From: Bugula neritina
Taxonomy: Eukaryota; Bryozoa; Gymnolaemata; Cheilostomatida; Bugulidae
Assembly: GCA_964035545.1 (NCBI GenBank)
Contig: OZ037768.1
Coordinates: forward strand, 11,736,741 to 11,800,740
Length of the DNA stretch: 64,000 nucleotides
Direction of reading: 5' to 3'
Part shown: piece by piece, positions 13,101 through 24,953 of the stretch
Layout: every line of letters begins with the position of its first letter
Numbering within the stretch: the stretch's first letter is position 1
Position numbers and translations under genes: made by a program
Notes under the pieces: generated by a model
The model's input: the letters and a program-made list of their open reading frames with translations, nothing else
Database searches by the model: none
Told to the model about the DNA's origin: nothing

Positions 13101-16100
13101 TTAGGATTTGAACTTAAAATGATCCCTTGTTGTGGATCTTCTCACCAGCATGTTTTCTGACTTTCAAGATTGCTCAGGCTGAAGATTTTATGCCAATAAT
13201 GTCAAGTAGATTCTTGTTTACCAGATTGTCATTTAGATGTACTAGTAACGCACCACTGCACTATAATACGACGTATAAGTGTAGAGTTTTATATGGAACT
13301 GTATACTTTAGACGCTCACCGAGTGCCGTGAGTGGAGATAGCCTGGGCTTCCAAAGACAAGGCAGTGACTCCAGCAGTGAGAGTGGAGATGAAAGGGAGA
13401 CAGCCATGGTGATCTACTCCAAGAACTCGGTAGGCTACATCTAGTTTTTCTCTAACAGCTCTAACTATCAGTTGCTCAGTGCTAAGAAGTTGTGTTGGTT
13501 TGAAGTCCTCTTAGCCTAAAACGTAGACACTTTCAATAGAACTGATCAGTATTCACAACTTACTCTGCTAAAAAATGCTAGAAGCAGCATAGAGTTGTTG
13601 GTCACTGAGTGCAGTGATTTGGTGGTCTCAGGTTTATAGTTCGGGACACCAACCCCCCCCCCCCCATCTATACAAATACTATAATCAGTCACCTCCAACT
13701 CGGTGCTGCTTCTAGCAATCTTCCAATGTAAAAGCTCAACAGTTCACAATATATTACACAAAGATTTTATTCCGATTCTGATAGGTATTTGTCTCACTGT
13801 TCAGGCTGAGATGGCCAATGTAATAGGTAGGTGTGTAGGTAGGTAGGTGTATTGCTAGTTATTGTTGTTGCAGGTAAAGGCATCTACTTCCTCTGCCAAC
13901 AGACCTGGCTCTGGTTCAAAAACCGTAGTCATACCAAATGGTGCTGCTAAGAGAAACCGGCGAAAATGTATCCCGGATAAACCCAACTACAGTATCAATC
14001 TGTGGAGTATAATGAAGAACTGTGTGGGGCGAGACCTTTCTAAAATACCTATGCCAGTATGTATCACTCTGTTTTCTCTCTAGTTGTTGATTCAGAGTAA
14101 ATCTGTGTTGTGTCACTTGTTATTACTTGCTTGCTTGCGTTTAATGTAGTTAGTAGTAACTTTTCTTCAACTTGCGTTTGCTTGTTGCGAAAAAGGATAG
14201 AGTATATATATAATGTTATATAATAATAATGTCACTGCATTATATCAACTCAAACTCTGACCTATGGTTATTTTTACTACTTTATAATGTATCGATTTCA
14301 GGTTAACTTCAATGAACCCATGTCTTTCCTGCAAAGACTGACTGAAGACTTTGAGTATTCCTATTGTTTGGATAACGCTGCCAAGTGTGACCAATGGGAG
14401 CAGATGTGTTGGGTGGCTGCCTTCACCATCTCCTCGTATTGCTCTACCACTACTCGTACTGGTAAACCGTTCAACCCTCTGCTAGGGGAAACATTTGAAT
14501 GTGACAGGAGAGATGATTTGGGTTGGAGATCATTTACGGAGCAGGTGGGCATCATGGTGGTAGTCACATGTAGAATTCAATTTCGATTTACAGCTAAAAT
14601 TAATTTTAGGTTTGTTTTATCAACTTTTTTGAGCTAATATTGTTGCATTTGAAGACAGAATAATTATTGTTAAAGTCCTCTAAAAGCTAGTCAATATTTT
14701 TGTGAGTTTTATTGGGCAGTGGTTCTTATATTGTTAGGTTAGCCACCATCCCCCAACCTGCGCCATGTATGCCACTGGGAATAGTGGCTGGAGTCTGGAG
14801 CAAGAGTTCACCATGTCTAGCAAATTTAGAGGGAAATATCTACAAATTATTCCACTAGGTACGAGGCTGATCTGAGACGGTAGTTAATAGTTTAATTTTA
14901 TGATGCTTCAATTCCTCATTTCCGATATAGGCTGGTATTAGGCAGAAACATGTTGAAATACTATGAAAGAAAAGAATAGATTTCTTATTTAAATTCTAAC
15001 TATAAATAGCAAGAATTTAAGTTGTTTATAACTACTCGGTTGGCTATAGTTTCTTTTTTCAAAATTGTTTAAAGAACAACTTGTCACCACTAGTGAGTAC
15101 GAGCAATTAGCTTGTCTGTTAAATAAAATTGTTATCTCTTGTGTTGTCTGTCAGGCATTGCTCACTGCAAGTTTGATGGAAGTGGTAACCACTACACGTG
15201 GCGGAAAGTTACAACCACAGTACATAACATCATAGTCGGCAGGTTGTGGGTTGACAATCACGGTGAAATGGACATTGTAAATCATAAAACAGGAGATAAA
15301 TGCCATTTGAAGTTTTCAGCCTATAGCTACTTTAGTAAAGACATACCCAGAAAGGTAAATTATGGTTTTGTTTATACATATAACTTTTTTAACTAGTTAC
15401 AAGTTACATTCATTTATTTGGTGTTTCATGTTTTTATATTTATTATTACTTTGTTGAACAGGTGACAGGTGTGGTGACAGATAAACAAGGTACCGCAAGG
15501 TGGGTGTTGAGAGGCACTTGGGATAGTCAGATGGAAGCTGCCAAAGTTCTTGGTACTTCACAACATGGCAGCAAACCCGTATTTGAAACTGGAGAATATA
15601 AAGTTGTGTGGAAAAGAAAGTTTCCGCCGTGAGTGCTATGGTGTTCTCTGCCAACAGTTATGGTCTTAGGAATTTCTGCTTACGCGCTTTCCATTGTGTA
15701 ACATGGTGGCGCCTTAGTGCACATGTTTTTTTGCTTCCTCACAAAGAAATATTTTGCAATAATTTATGCTGTGAGCTGGTTTTGATAGAAATTGACAGAC
15801 AACATTATGCTGGCTGCAAATTCTTTTATGTCTACTTATTGTGAGTAGAAACTAAAGAATGTGTGGGCAGTAGTCTGTTGAAAAGGAGGCTGGTGCTGTA
15901 TCTGGGGGGGGGGCGGGGGTGTAAGAAATATGTGGCCCCAATCTTCACTTTTAAGGCGCTTTTCTCTTAGTGAAATAAAAGCTCGCCACACAATGACTAT
16001 TATTTCGCTATTTGTTATGGAAAAATTTATTTAAAGTTGGTGTAATTTTACTAAGAAGTTTGGGAAAGTTTTGTAAACATTTAATATTGTTATCTGTTGA

Positions 16101-18001
16101 ATATAGATTACCAAATCTAATTGAAAAATATTTTCAAATTATACAATCTAAAACAAGGTTGACCTGGCCATTGCTGTCTACTCGTCATACTATAACAGTT
16201 CGTTGTATTATTAAGATGCAATGTTAAAATTGATTATAAATCTTGCGATTTTCATTTATATAGTCGAATGATTCAATTTAAATTTTCTAGTTAGCTGGGC
16301 TCAAGTATTATATAAGTTTCTACAGCCATAAAGTATGCAGACGACTATAATTGAAAATGTTAATGACAGTGTGGGTTGCCCTGTAAAACAATTGATGTAT
16401 TGGATTTTTGTGTTTTCATGTTGACAACAATGCTCAAAAAGATTTCATTATTACGAAAGATTATGTTTATAATGAATTTGGTACACACTCACTCACTGAA
16501 TTAAGACATTCCTTCACATATAAAAATTTCTATCTTTTTAGATTCAATGCGATTTTATTATCACCGAGTTATTATCATCAAAATTTCTAAACCCAACTTA
16601 GCAAACTTACGATACACCAGTAGTGTTTTATAAATAGTAAACCCTTCTAAATAAGGTATAAAGGCTAAAACACTTTTTCAAGTAGAAATTCTAATAAGCT
16701 AGTTTTATATATTGTTGGCTGCTAAAACCTGTTTTGTAACTATGTAATTTAATTCTGTCCCATATAATTATTTTAAAAATATTGATGTGAGCGTTGTTCA
16801 TTATCCATCTGTGTTTTTCAACTTGTCTATCTTCTATTGTTGCTGTAACTTAGATCAAGCTACCAAATTATGTATAAATACAACGTAACTTGTTAGTGTT
16901 ATCAGAGCATAGTGTTATGGTATAGTGCTATAGCATACTGTAATAGCACTATGCCATAATAATGTTAGAGTGTTATAGCATATGTTTAAATTGAAAGACG
17001 CCTCTTATAAAGACTGTTTTGCACTATTTGCCACTAAATCTCCAGCTATATGCATGTATATATTGTCATATAAATACTGTGTAGAGCTTATTTGGAGAAG
17101 TGCTACAATATGACAGTTCTTGGTGTGGAGATGAATGAAATTGAAGACGGGGTGGCTCCAACAGACTCCCGTCACAGACCTGACCAAAGACTCATGGAAA
17201 GCACACTATGGGATGAGGCTAACAAAGAGAAACAGAGACTAGAAGAGAAGCAGAGAGCAGCCAGAAGGTTGAGAGAAAAGGAAGCAGAGCTGGCCACTGC
17301 TGAAGGTGTGTGTACAGCGAGTCTATCACTACGTTTCCAAGCTTGCATTATGCGGAATGGATTTTTCTTTTGATAATTAAAAACAGTTGCATCGAATGAA
17401 ACTAAAACCACAAGTTTATGTAAACTGCAATCGCCAAGTCCTCTGTATGAGCATCAGTTCGCATAATTCAAAGTATTGGAAATGCAGTGTAGGTAGCAAA
17501 TGTGAAAGAGTTTGCTGCATTGTTGTATATATCTTTTTTAAAAGCAAGTTGAATTCTGTATATTGCTGCTCACGTTGAACATCGTGCGCTTAACAACACT
17601 CAGCATAAATATTTTCATTTTATCGAGGTGTTGGAATGATTACTGGGCCAAAAAGATTATTTGTAACTTTTTAGTTTTCGAAAAGCCTGTCTCCTACACA
17701 TAAGCTTGACTGGAAGTATTCATATCATTTTATAATGGAATGTCTATTTATATAACATGTAATGGTTGGAGTGCAGCAAACGTTGCAAATTTACAGTTGC
17801 ATTTTGGTCACTGCTGCCATAGTGAGTGAAATTGTTATTTGTTTATGATATCTTACAGGTAAAAGTTTTCCTGAATACCAACCTTCGTGGTTCAAAAAGA
17901 CCAAGGATCCCATCACTGGTAACCTGATACACATGTTTACTCATGAATACTGGGATTGTAAGGACAAACAAGACTTTATTCGTTGTCCTGATATATTCTG
18001 A
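4187..18001 (+). CDS. OSBP: Oxysterol-binding protein (OSBP/ORP4 subfamily), 14 exons
   Basis: Sterol/PI4P exchanger of ER-Golgi contact sites. Proposed exons: 4187-4305, 5774-5976, 6604-6866, 7695-7899, 8657-8759, 12096-12155, 13312-13429, 13874-14056, 14302-14544, 14738-14858, 15155-15354, 15462-15629, 17085-17305, 17859-18001; all have GT-AG ends and matching phases. The product is about 782 aa (human OSBP, from memory, 807). Residues 1-105 form a PH domain ([21 protein letters not shown]). Then come an acidic stretch, a coiled-coil region (about 115-260), an FFAT-like VAP-binding motif DFEDAVE (272-278) and a Ser-rich linker. The ORD contains the family signature EQVSHHPP (498-505, split by an intron). 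The start is the first ATG before the PH domain; the Gly/Ala-rich leader of vertebrate OSBP is absent or on an unseen exon. Total exon length is 3n+1: one extra A in 15600-15603 breaks the frame in exon 12, although the codons on both sides match the family. Sequencing error or a disabled allele are both possible. Confidence 0.92.
6061..6603 (+). repeat. 21-bp minisatellite carrying the OSBP exon 3 splice acceptor
   Basis: About 26 copies of the unit ATGTATAATATAATGTTGCAG run directly into exon 3 (starts 6604). The first three to four copies vary; the rest are nearly identical. The last TTGCAG is the acceptor used in the exon model, so every unit carries the same TTGCAG. The unit length is a multiple of three and contains no stop in three of the six frames, which creates long meaningless open frames of about 200 codons on both strands. 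In the true OSBP phase, each upstream acceptor would add a codon GTA followed by TAA, a stop. Confidence 0.95.
7023..7242. mobile_element. Small TIR element, family 1 copy 1 (pogo/Tigger-like MITE)
   Basis: Lies in OSBP intron 3. The left end is a decayed form of TACAGTGCTCCCTCCATATC and the right end a decayed form of its reverse complement (GTGAGATATGAAGAGAGCACTGTA), with TA at both outer edges. Inside is the shared text 'CTAAGCTTCGGGTCC'. Two related copies lie at 33753-33951 and 53666-53781. There is no coding capacity. The TA target and CAGT-start termini recall pogo/Tigger elements, which is inference. Confidence 0.8.
8760..12095 (+). other. OSBP intron 5 (3.3 kb)
   Basis: Separates the FFAT exon from a 60-nt exon that encodes a Ser-rich segment ([19 protein letters not shown]). 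I found no further exon, RNA gene or clear element in it; short open frames here have no recognisable product. The 60-nt exon keeps phase 2 on both sides, so skipping it would leave the frame intact. Confidence 0.6.
13576..13717. mobile_element. Small TIR element, family 2 copy 1
   Basis: Begins TGCTAGAAGCAGCATAGAGT and ends with the imperfect reverse complement (ACTCGGTGCTGCTTCTAGCA). A 13-bp C run lies inside. It sits in the OSBP intron between exons 7 and 8. A related sequence with the same left end is at 42730-42868. Non-coding; family assignment is not possible from sequence alone. Confidence 0.7.
17311..17415 (-). repeat. Interspersed repeat, family 3 copy 1
   Basis: Read on the minus strand, this segment matches 53110-53215: shared words include TCGATGCAACTGTTTT, GCATAATGC, AAGCTTGGAAAC and TAGTGAT. 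It starts a few bases after the donor of OSBP exon 13 (17305). The two copies therefore lie in introns of different genes, each close behind a splice donor. No inverted termini or coding potential were seen. Confidence 0.75.
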
Positions 18002-19393
18002 GAGAATTTTATTGTGTGACCTGTGGTTTGTTAGGTTCTAGTGAATTTAAATTATTTATTCTCTTATATCTTCTTAGTATATGTGAATTGTATACTAATA
18101 CTGTGTCTATGGTGCTAGCAGTTATATCACATATCTTCCTTCAAGCATGAAATTCCTTTTTTAAGTCATGAAATGCAGTGCGCATATATTTTGGCATATC
18201 ACCATTCTCTTAACTAGCACAGGTACCATACAGTGTCGGCCAACTGCAGTCTAGTGATTCTAACTGGAATTTTGTATACAATCTTGGAATGGCTAATCTG
18301 TAGCATTTCATCTGAATGTTAAGACTTATCAACTGATACTGTTGCTTGAGCTGTCGCATTATTTTATACTATGGAAATGTTGCACTATACTATAACTATT
18401 ATTTGCAACACTTGTCAATATGTCTTTTTTATTCTGAGATTTTTGAATTAAGAACTAGTGATTCCATTTTTTGATTGCTATAGTGTTTATTTAAGGTGAA
18501 GCAAGTTGATTTGTTTCCTGAAATAGCAATATGAATTCATAATTTACTAAACCTAATAGTTCTGCTAAGTAATCGACTATAATTAATTATAAGTTGCATG
18601 CAAAATAATTTGATAAGAAATGTTTACTATGGCTTGTGTCCTTTATTAAGTGATTTGTGGCATTACATACTAAAGTAAACATGACTTGATGGAAACATGG
18701 TATATGTCGGTTAATAAAAATTTTAACATAACCTCTCATGATTCAATCTCTTAACTTACACAGTTTAAGACTTCAAGTGTGTTTATTTGAAACACGCTCA
18801 ATTTTATCAGCTTGCTCATTTTATGAGTTTATAAATTCACAAACCAATATATATTCTTGTTGAAACTGAAAGAATAAACTGTTCATAGTAAGCTAGTTTT
18901 ATTTGACAATTATAAATATTGCAGGTTTACAAGAGGACAAACCATATAAGCACTAAAATTTTAAATTAGTTATGAAAATTAAAAAATACAACACAATAAT
19001 ATTACATAGTATGTTTGCAGTTGAAAATATTGCCTTACTAACAACATACAAATTCACTGATACATACAGAATTATTAATGACTACACCACATAGATATAC
19101 TTGAAAATAAATTCAAGTGCTAATTTACAATGGTATGTATATAGGCTCAATTGAGCACCAACTATTGTCGAAAACAAATCATTATGTAACCTTTGTTAAT
19201 TATAAACTTACAGGCATATGTACTTATACTCTATAACATAAACGCTTGGGTCAATATTTTTTTCATTCAAATACTTTGCACACAACAAAAACTGTTCTAT
19301 AACTATTTTTAAAAAATATCTACATTTGGTTTATCTTTTCACATTGTCAAGTTACTTGGTGAAAAAAATATTTATCTTAACATGCTAGTAGGT
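18002..19393. other. Intergenic region between the convergent OSBP and P2X genes
   Basis: OSBP (+) and the first P2X gene (-) converge here, so this holds both 3' untranslated regions. A canonical AATAAA lies at 18713-18718 on the plus strand, 712 bp after the OSBP stop. On the minus strand AATAAA (TTTATT on the plus strand, about 18898) may serve the P2X gene. Nothing else is recognisable. Confidence 0.55.
18713..18718 (+). terminator. Candidate OSBP polyadenylation signal
   Basis: AATAAA followed by an A/T-rich stretch, downstream of the OSBP stop codon at 17999-18001. In such AT-rich DNA the hexamer occurs often by chance, so this is a position to test, not a firm call. Confidence 0.35.
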
Positions 19394-20662
19394 TTAGGAT
19401 ACAGTTGAAATTTGACCTGTATCTTTTAGAAACCCATTGTTGCCGTTCAAGGATGTAGAATGATTGAATTGGGTGTTGTTAGAAGGCCTTTTATTTACAG
19501 CTACTGAATCAGAAATGTGGGTTTTGAAGAATTTTCTATTTTTATGCAAATTAAGCAAAAATATATCTGAGAGAATAGATGCAATACTTAGCAGGGCAAG
19601 ACTTGAGCCGATATTTAGAATAAATTGCTGGAAGCTAAACTTTCGAGCAATAGCCTCAACTTCCAAGACAAACAGAATGCCATAAGCTTTGACCAAATGA
19701 CGTTTTTCAACACCATCTTCTCTGTAGTTGGTAGCGTATCGGAAGTTGTACCCTGGTGCACTGTTGCTGTTGTAATTGTCAAGTCGTTGGAATTTGTAAT
19801 AAGGTTTGCATTCAGTTTCATTATAATCAAGATCACAGTCCCAATGAATTCTAATAGAGATCACTGCACCTTTTTTAGATATCGATTTGTAGTAAGCATC
19901 GTTGTCTAGCACTGCATCTTCATCTTTTGCTGATCGACTGAGACTTACAATGTCTCCAATTCTAAAGATAGGACAGTGTGGGTGGTTGTCAGGATGATAT
20001 CGGCAATAAGAGAGGTAGGCTTTGTCCACCAATTCTATTAAATTACTTCTACCTACGTCAAAGTATGGGAAGTATACATGATTTTTTATCAGCACAGTAA
20101 AGTCAGCAGTATGTTCGAGTCTTGCATAATCCCCATCTATGGGTGGACTATCATCCTCAGTAGGACACCAAGCTCTGATCATACACGTTTTAGTCGTTTG
20201 ATTACAAATTCCATTAGTAACTCCATAGCCCAAATGATACGGCGTTTCAACAGGAGAGCAGTCACTATCTATTTCACAAGGTCCTTTCACACTCGGACAT
20301 GTTCCAGGAGTCTGACTTTTTGTGACAATAACATTGGTAGTCAGGAAGAATGCTCCGTTATCTTGAGGAGGAACATGCAGATCAATAGAATCCCAGACTC
20401 TGTCACCAACTCTAGGGTCTGTAGAGTTGCTATGAGCTATACCTTTAAGTTTACTGGTAGTTACACCAACAGCTCCGTTGTCAACGTGTTGGTAGCCCTT
20501 GAAGATGATAAACACCCATACTATTACTACCACGAATAGTAACAGTTGAGCCACTCTGTTCAACACTCCTATGCACTTGGATTCAATTTGGACCACTTTA
20601 GGTGTTTCATAACTAAAGAAATAATCTATCAACCAGTTTCTTATAGACTGCTTGAGCGGCAT
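19394..20662 (-). CDS. P2X purinoceptor, copy A (intronless coding region)
   Basis: ATP-gated trimeric cation channel subunit of 422 aa. The N-terminal tail has the P2X phosphorylation motif YETPK (18-22), TM1 is about 34-54, and TM2 about 349-372 with the Asp of the S-D-I-F-L-L segment. ATP-contact residues known for the family are all present: the K-x-K pair (K71, K73), FT in ADFTVLIK, NFR in GYNFRY, and the Lys of LVKAYG. All ten ectodomain cysteines expected for five disulfides can be counted. The C-terminal tail (about 50 aa) is Ser/Asn-rich and lacks the usual YxxxK retention motif just after TM2. The whole protein is one open frame, unlike the multi-exon P2X genes of vertebrates. A splice-acceptor-like sequence lies just upstream. 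It is head-to-head with copy B, and a short tract is almost identical between them. Confidence 0.96.
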   Translation of the reverse strand: MPLKQSIRNWLIDYFFSYETPKVVQIESKCIGVLNRVAQLLLFVVVIVWVFIIFKGYQHVDNGAVGVTTSKLKGIAHSNSTDPRVGDRVWDSIDLHVPPQDNGAFFLTTNVIVTKSQTPGTCPSVKGPCEIDSDCSPVETPYHLGYGVTNGICNQTTKTCMIRAWCPTEDDSPPIDGDYARLEHTADFTVLIKNHVYFPYFDVGRSNLIELVDKAYLSYCRYHPDNHPHCPIFRIGDIVSLSRSAKDEDAVLDNDAYYKSISKKGAVISIRIHWDCDLDYNETECKPYYKFQRLDNYNSNSAPGYNFRYATNYREDGVEKRHLVKAYGILFVLEVEAIARKFSFQQFILNIGSSLALLSIASILSDIFLLNLHKNRKFFKTHISDSVAVNKRPSNNTQFNHSTSLNGNNGFLKDTGQISTVS

Positions 20663-20684
20663 GTCTGTAGATCCTCAACAGTCA

Positions 20685-20702
20685 ACTGCAACTAAAAAAT
20701 AT
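20685..20702 (-). other. Possible 5'UTR splice acceptor of P2X copy A
   Basis: On the minus strand TTTTTTAGTTGCAG ends 23 nt before the ATG at 20662, leaving a short untranslated lead. Copies B and C also have an acceptor-like sequence 60-65 nt before the start. A second possible acceptor, CTACAG, is even closer to the ATG. No transcript evidence is available. Confidence 0.4.
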
Positions 20703-23700
20703 CTAAAGCTGAACACATGTATAGTTTTAAAATAACTGAAATTGAAATGTAAATTAAAAAAACGTGGCAGTTTGATATTTGATACGGATTCTACAAACTT
20801 ATTACTGCTACCTAAAAATGTAAGTTTATTTACAAGTAAAGAAGCTCATAACAGGAACAGTGACTGCTTTATCTGCACCAGTCTTTATTAAAATTGCAAA
20901 TATCAATTTTCAGTTCTATGCATGCTATCTACAGACCTTCAGAAAATAGTAGAACGTACCTTCTAGTATGATGAGTTAACAATCAGCAGGAATCATCGAA
21001 AGTGCCTTAAATGAAACAGCTTTTGGTATTATCTGGTTTTTATAACGCTTACAGAAGTCAACAAATCCTGGCGGCAGTACAATCCCAGAGCAACTCAAGT
21101 TCAACGTACAAACTATTATTAACAAAACCAGCATTTTGCTGAACATCTAAGGAATGGATGATGTCAATCACAAGTAGATTAATCACTTCTAATGGTAGAT
21201 AATCTGGTCAGCATTTGATCATCTCAAACTGCTCACTGCTTGTTGTGCAATCTGAAGTTCTCATTTCTATGAATAGAGTTTTTACAATATCTGGTTGGTT
21301 AGAATTGCAAATAGAACTGCAATGACCATCAGATTTCTCTGTAGTTGAAGTTTTAGCCTCCAATTAACATGTTGTTACATCCTAGTTAAAACCAGCTTAT
21401 AGTTTGCTTGCAGTTGTAATTACAAAAATTGAGTTTAAACACAATATATTTGCTGCTTTGATCATCACTATCACAGTTGTCATTTTGGCATAATTTCTTT
21501 CATAAGTTACTAAAGACTGTGACATTTTATAAGCAAAAGCACTAAATTCAAAAAATATCACCCGAAGGTATAAATTTTGAACGTTTTTCCAATGGAAAAA
21601 TATTATAGTAAGAGAAGCATTGTCAGCAATAAACACAGTATCATAGCAAGATGCATAGTGTCATAGCAAAAGACAGAGGTTGCATCTACACATAATGCGC
21701 GTGCCTATGCCTGTACATGGGCATGTGTGTGTAAACAAAATATACACCAAGAGTAGGACATGATTGCTGGGTTGTTTACTTTTTATAATGCTGGATTTTT
21801 TAAGCAGCTGAGAAATGCTTACATAACGAAATAGAGACTAGATATGAATAGCTTAACATTTCAAGAGGATGTGAAGTGCTTTTGTGGAGTGACAACTCCA
21901 ATTGTTGCAAGTTGAAGAGCTATCAATGAAGTAATTTTATTTTGAAACTTTAAGCTGGGAAATATGTGGCCAGTTAGAAAAACCAAGAAATTTTTTCATG
22001 AAGTTTAGGCAGACATCTTGTACTTATCAGTTTGACATTTTTAAGGAGTTTCATTTAAAACCAGACCAGTACTAAGTATGCCACCATAATTAACCCAGGA
22101 AACCGTCTTGGTTTCTTTTCTTAAGACCACAAACATAAAAGCTACAAAAAACCTAGTTTTATGTAATAAACTAATTACCAATGATGCCAAAAACATTTCT
22201 GTACAATCATGCAACATAAGCACTAGGGCTGCTAAAAAACTTGTTGGCTGTAATTGACGGGTTTAGAATTTGAACAATACCATATTTAGCACATTTAATA
22301 GCCAACTACTGTTGCGTTTTAGTGATATTATCAAGTTGCAGATATTTTCTGTTGTGCCAACATCAAGTTGCTTTAAAAATGGAGAATACAATACTTTATT
22401 GTAATTTTTTTAATTTGACACTACTATTAGGTTTTGTCTTCGTGCATGTTCAAATTTCATCTCTACAATGTTAAACTGTTAATGGTAAGTAATATTAAAT
22501 AACTTCAAGAAAAAACAAATTATATGCAATACAAATCTTAAAATTACACTTACCAAACTAGTTTTGTTTAAAAAGCATTTACATAGTAGGACTTGAGCAA
22601 AATTTCATTTAGGTGCAGTAACAGAGAAGTTCTAATAGCCAAGTCCTTTAAATTGTAATAATTTACGGTTTGGGGTGAAGTTGATAATGTCACAAGAAAA
22701 TAATATTTGTTGCTACATTCTTTTTAATTTTTTCATCAGTGCTGCACATATCTTTAAAGAAAAAATAGTTTGATTTCATTTGTCTGGTAATTTCAACTTA
22801 AAAAGTTAATTGATAATATTTTCATTGTGCTGAAACTTTGAGGGATCTGAAGGCGGAAATGTAGCCCAAATGCATGTTCATCCTTTACTTTACTTATTAG
22901 ACAAGCTAGCATAAATACCTGCAACTTTTCCTTTAAGGGTAGATTGATTATATAGTGCATAACAGCTCACCTCTTATTTAGTGCAGATCAATTAGGTGTA
23001 AATTTGATTACAGGAAAAAAAGTATTTCTAGCAGACAAATGGCTGATATGCAATCTCTGTTATAATTAAGTTTGAACATTAAAATATAGAATCTCATAAA
23101 AGTAGTATATTTATAGTTAATAACACAGTATTATGCTAAGTTAGCAATAAGATGTAACCAAGTAAAGCTTGATTTTGTTTAAAATTATTGCTGTAGACCT
23201 AGATTTAATTGGCTGTTTTGTGCCAATCAAACATACAGTTTCCGTAAAATGATGCTATTGAAAATATGAGCCAAGGCTAGTTATACATCACACTGGTAGA
23301 CACTTGAGTTTTAAAACCTGGGTGTTAGTCAGTAGCTAAAAATGTATATAATCATAACATAATATGAGCCCTCGACATTTGTGCTTTTAAAATATGAAGA
23401 GGCTGAAAATTTTAGCCTGTAGCTAAATTAACAGCAATAGAAGCTCTTCGTTGTCTGGGAACTGCTGAAAAGATAAGCTTGAAATAACTGACATGACTTG
23501 AGTGTTTTTTTAAGAAATTTGTAATTTTTGGTCACTTGAATTTAAAATAGCTTCTTCAATACGTTGTGATACAATGAATTGTAACTTGTGTTTTGTAAGG
23601 TCATGAGACTTTTGTCTCAGACTGGTGTCTTTAACAGCTGCTCTAAACTTGTAGTGTTTTGTATCATACACCATTTCCGGTTTTATAAGGTATCTATTGC

Positions 23701-24875
23701 TAGAATTACATATACGTTAATATATCAACAAAGTTGAACATAGTAATGGTTACAAGTTACTGCTAATTTAGTAATTTACACAAAATAGAGCAACTCTCTT
23801 TTATTAGCATGCAACTATTTTCTTTATATTGCAATTCTTTATTATATGAACATAGAAGTAAGCAAAAAGTAAAAGTATCATTGCCTGCAGCTACTAAATG
23901 CTATTGCATCACACAGCTGATTATCCAGTATACATGATCAAAAGCAACATATTTTGAAACGCTGTCTGTTATTGGCTTTGGTCAGATATAAGTTATGTCA
24001 ACCAGTAATAATATTATTTCTGTATTGAAAGGCATGCGTGTCAAACACTAGCATGGCTTACATTCGGTGTGCTGTTTGTCAATTATACCAAGAGTTTTAA
24101 GAATTACACTTACTTATTCGTAACTCAAAATTGTAAGTATTTCTTTATGTTGTTATTCTTCTGCTGCACGTACTTAAATGTTTGCTATATATTTTTATAG
24201 TCTATTGCATAATTTAGAGAGAAAGTCAATAATTGGGGCTGCTGCCATTTTCTTTTTAAAAAAACTAATGCCGTTCATATAAGTATGCTGGTATTTGAGA
24301 TACAAAGTTACATTGAAAAGCTATAAAGGTGTATAAACTAAAGTTGTTTCCGTTACTCCAAGTACAATATCTGAAGTTACAAAATATGATGAGAGCAAGT
24401 ATTAGTAGGTATTTGAGGTAAAAGTACAGAATTTCTTAAAGCCATTAGGCGTGCTGAATGATTGTGAATGCAATTACATAATTCATTATTTACTTTGTTT
24501 TTCTATGTACAGTAATTTTAGGCACTCTGGTTTGTTAAAAGTTAAAGTTGATAGCTAAGACAAGGTCTGCATTTCATTTCAAAGCTTAGATGTTAGAATC
24601 AATAAATGGTTGGTGTTATGTTTGTTGATTAGCAAAATTTATTAAATAAACATAGAGGGGAACAAAAAGTCCCCAATAAGATTATAAGATTGAACTGCTC
24701 AAGTAAAATTTTAAATGCTTTTACAATTATGTACTCCATGGTGGTTATTATCATTATGCAAATTGCAAACCGCCAATAACTTTCACACAGTCTTTACAAT
24801 TCATTTGGATATTATTTATAAAAGTAAATGCTGTTTGATTTTAGAAAGTCTGGTATTTGTTAAAATAATATTATG

Positions 24876-24890
24876 TATTTCTCATTTTAG
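24876..24890 (+). other. Possible 5'UTR splice acceptor of P2X copy B
   Basis: ATTTCTCATTTTAG, a pyrimidine-rich tract ending in AG at 24889-24890, lies 63 nt before the ATG at 24954. It suggests that a spliced leader exon precedes an intron-free coding exon, as in copies A and C. Confidence 0.5.
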
Positions 24891-24953
24891 TGAAGTTTTT
24901 AAGGCTCCATAGTCAATGGTTAGGAATATCTGCTTGGCCAAACATTGAAAGCG

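Larger units (their letters stand above)
20663..24953. other. Intergenic region between divergent P2X genes A and B
   Basis: About 4.3 kb between the two start codons. It must contain both promoters and probably 5'UTR exons. I see no ORF with a recognisable product, no obvious element and no tandem array. I could not identify a promoter motif shared by the two sides. Confidence 0.55.
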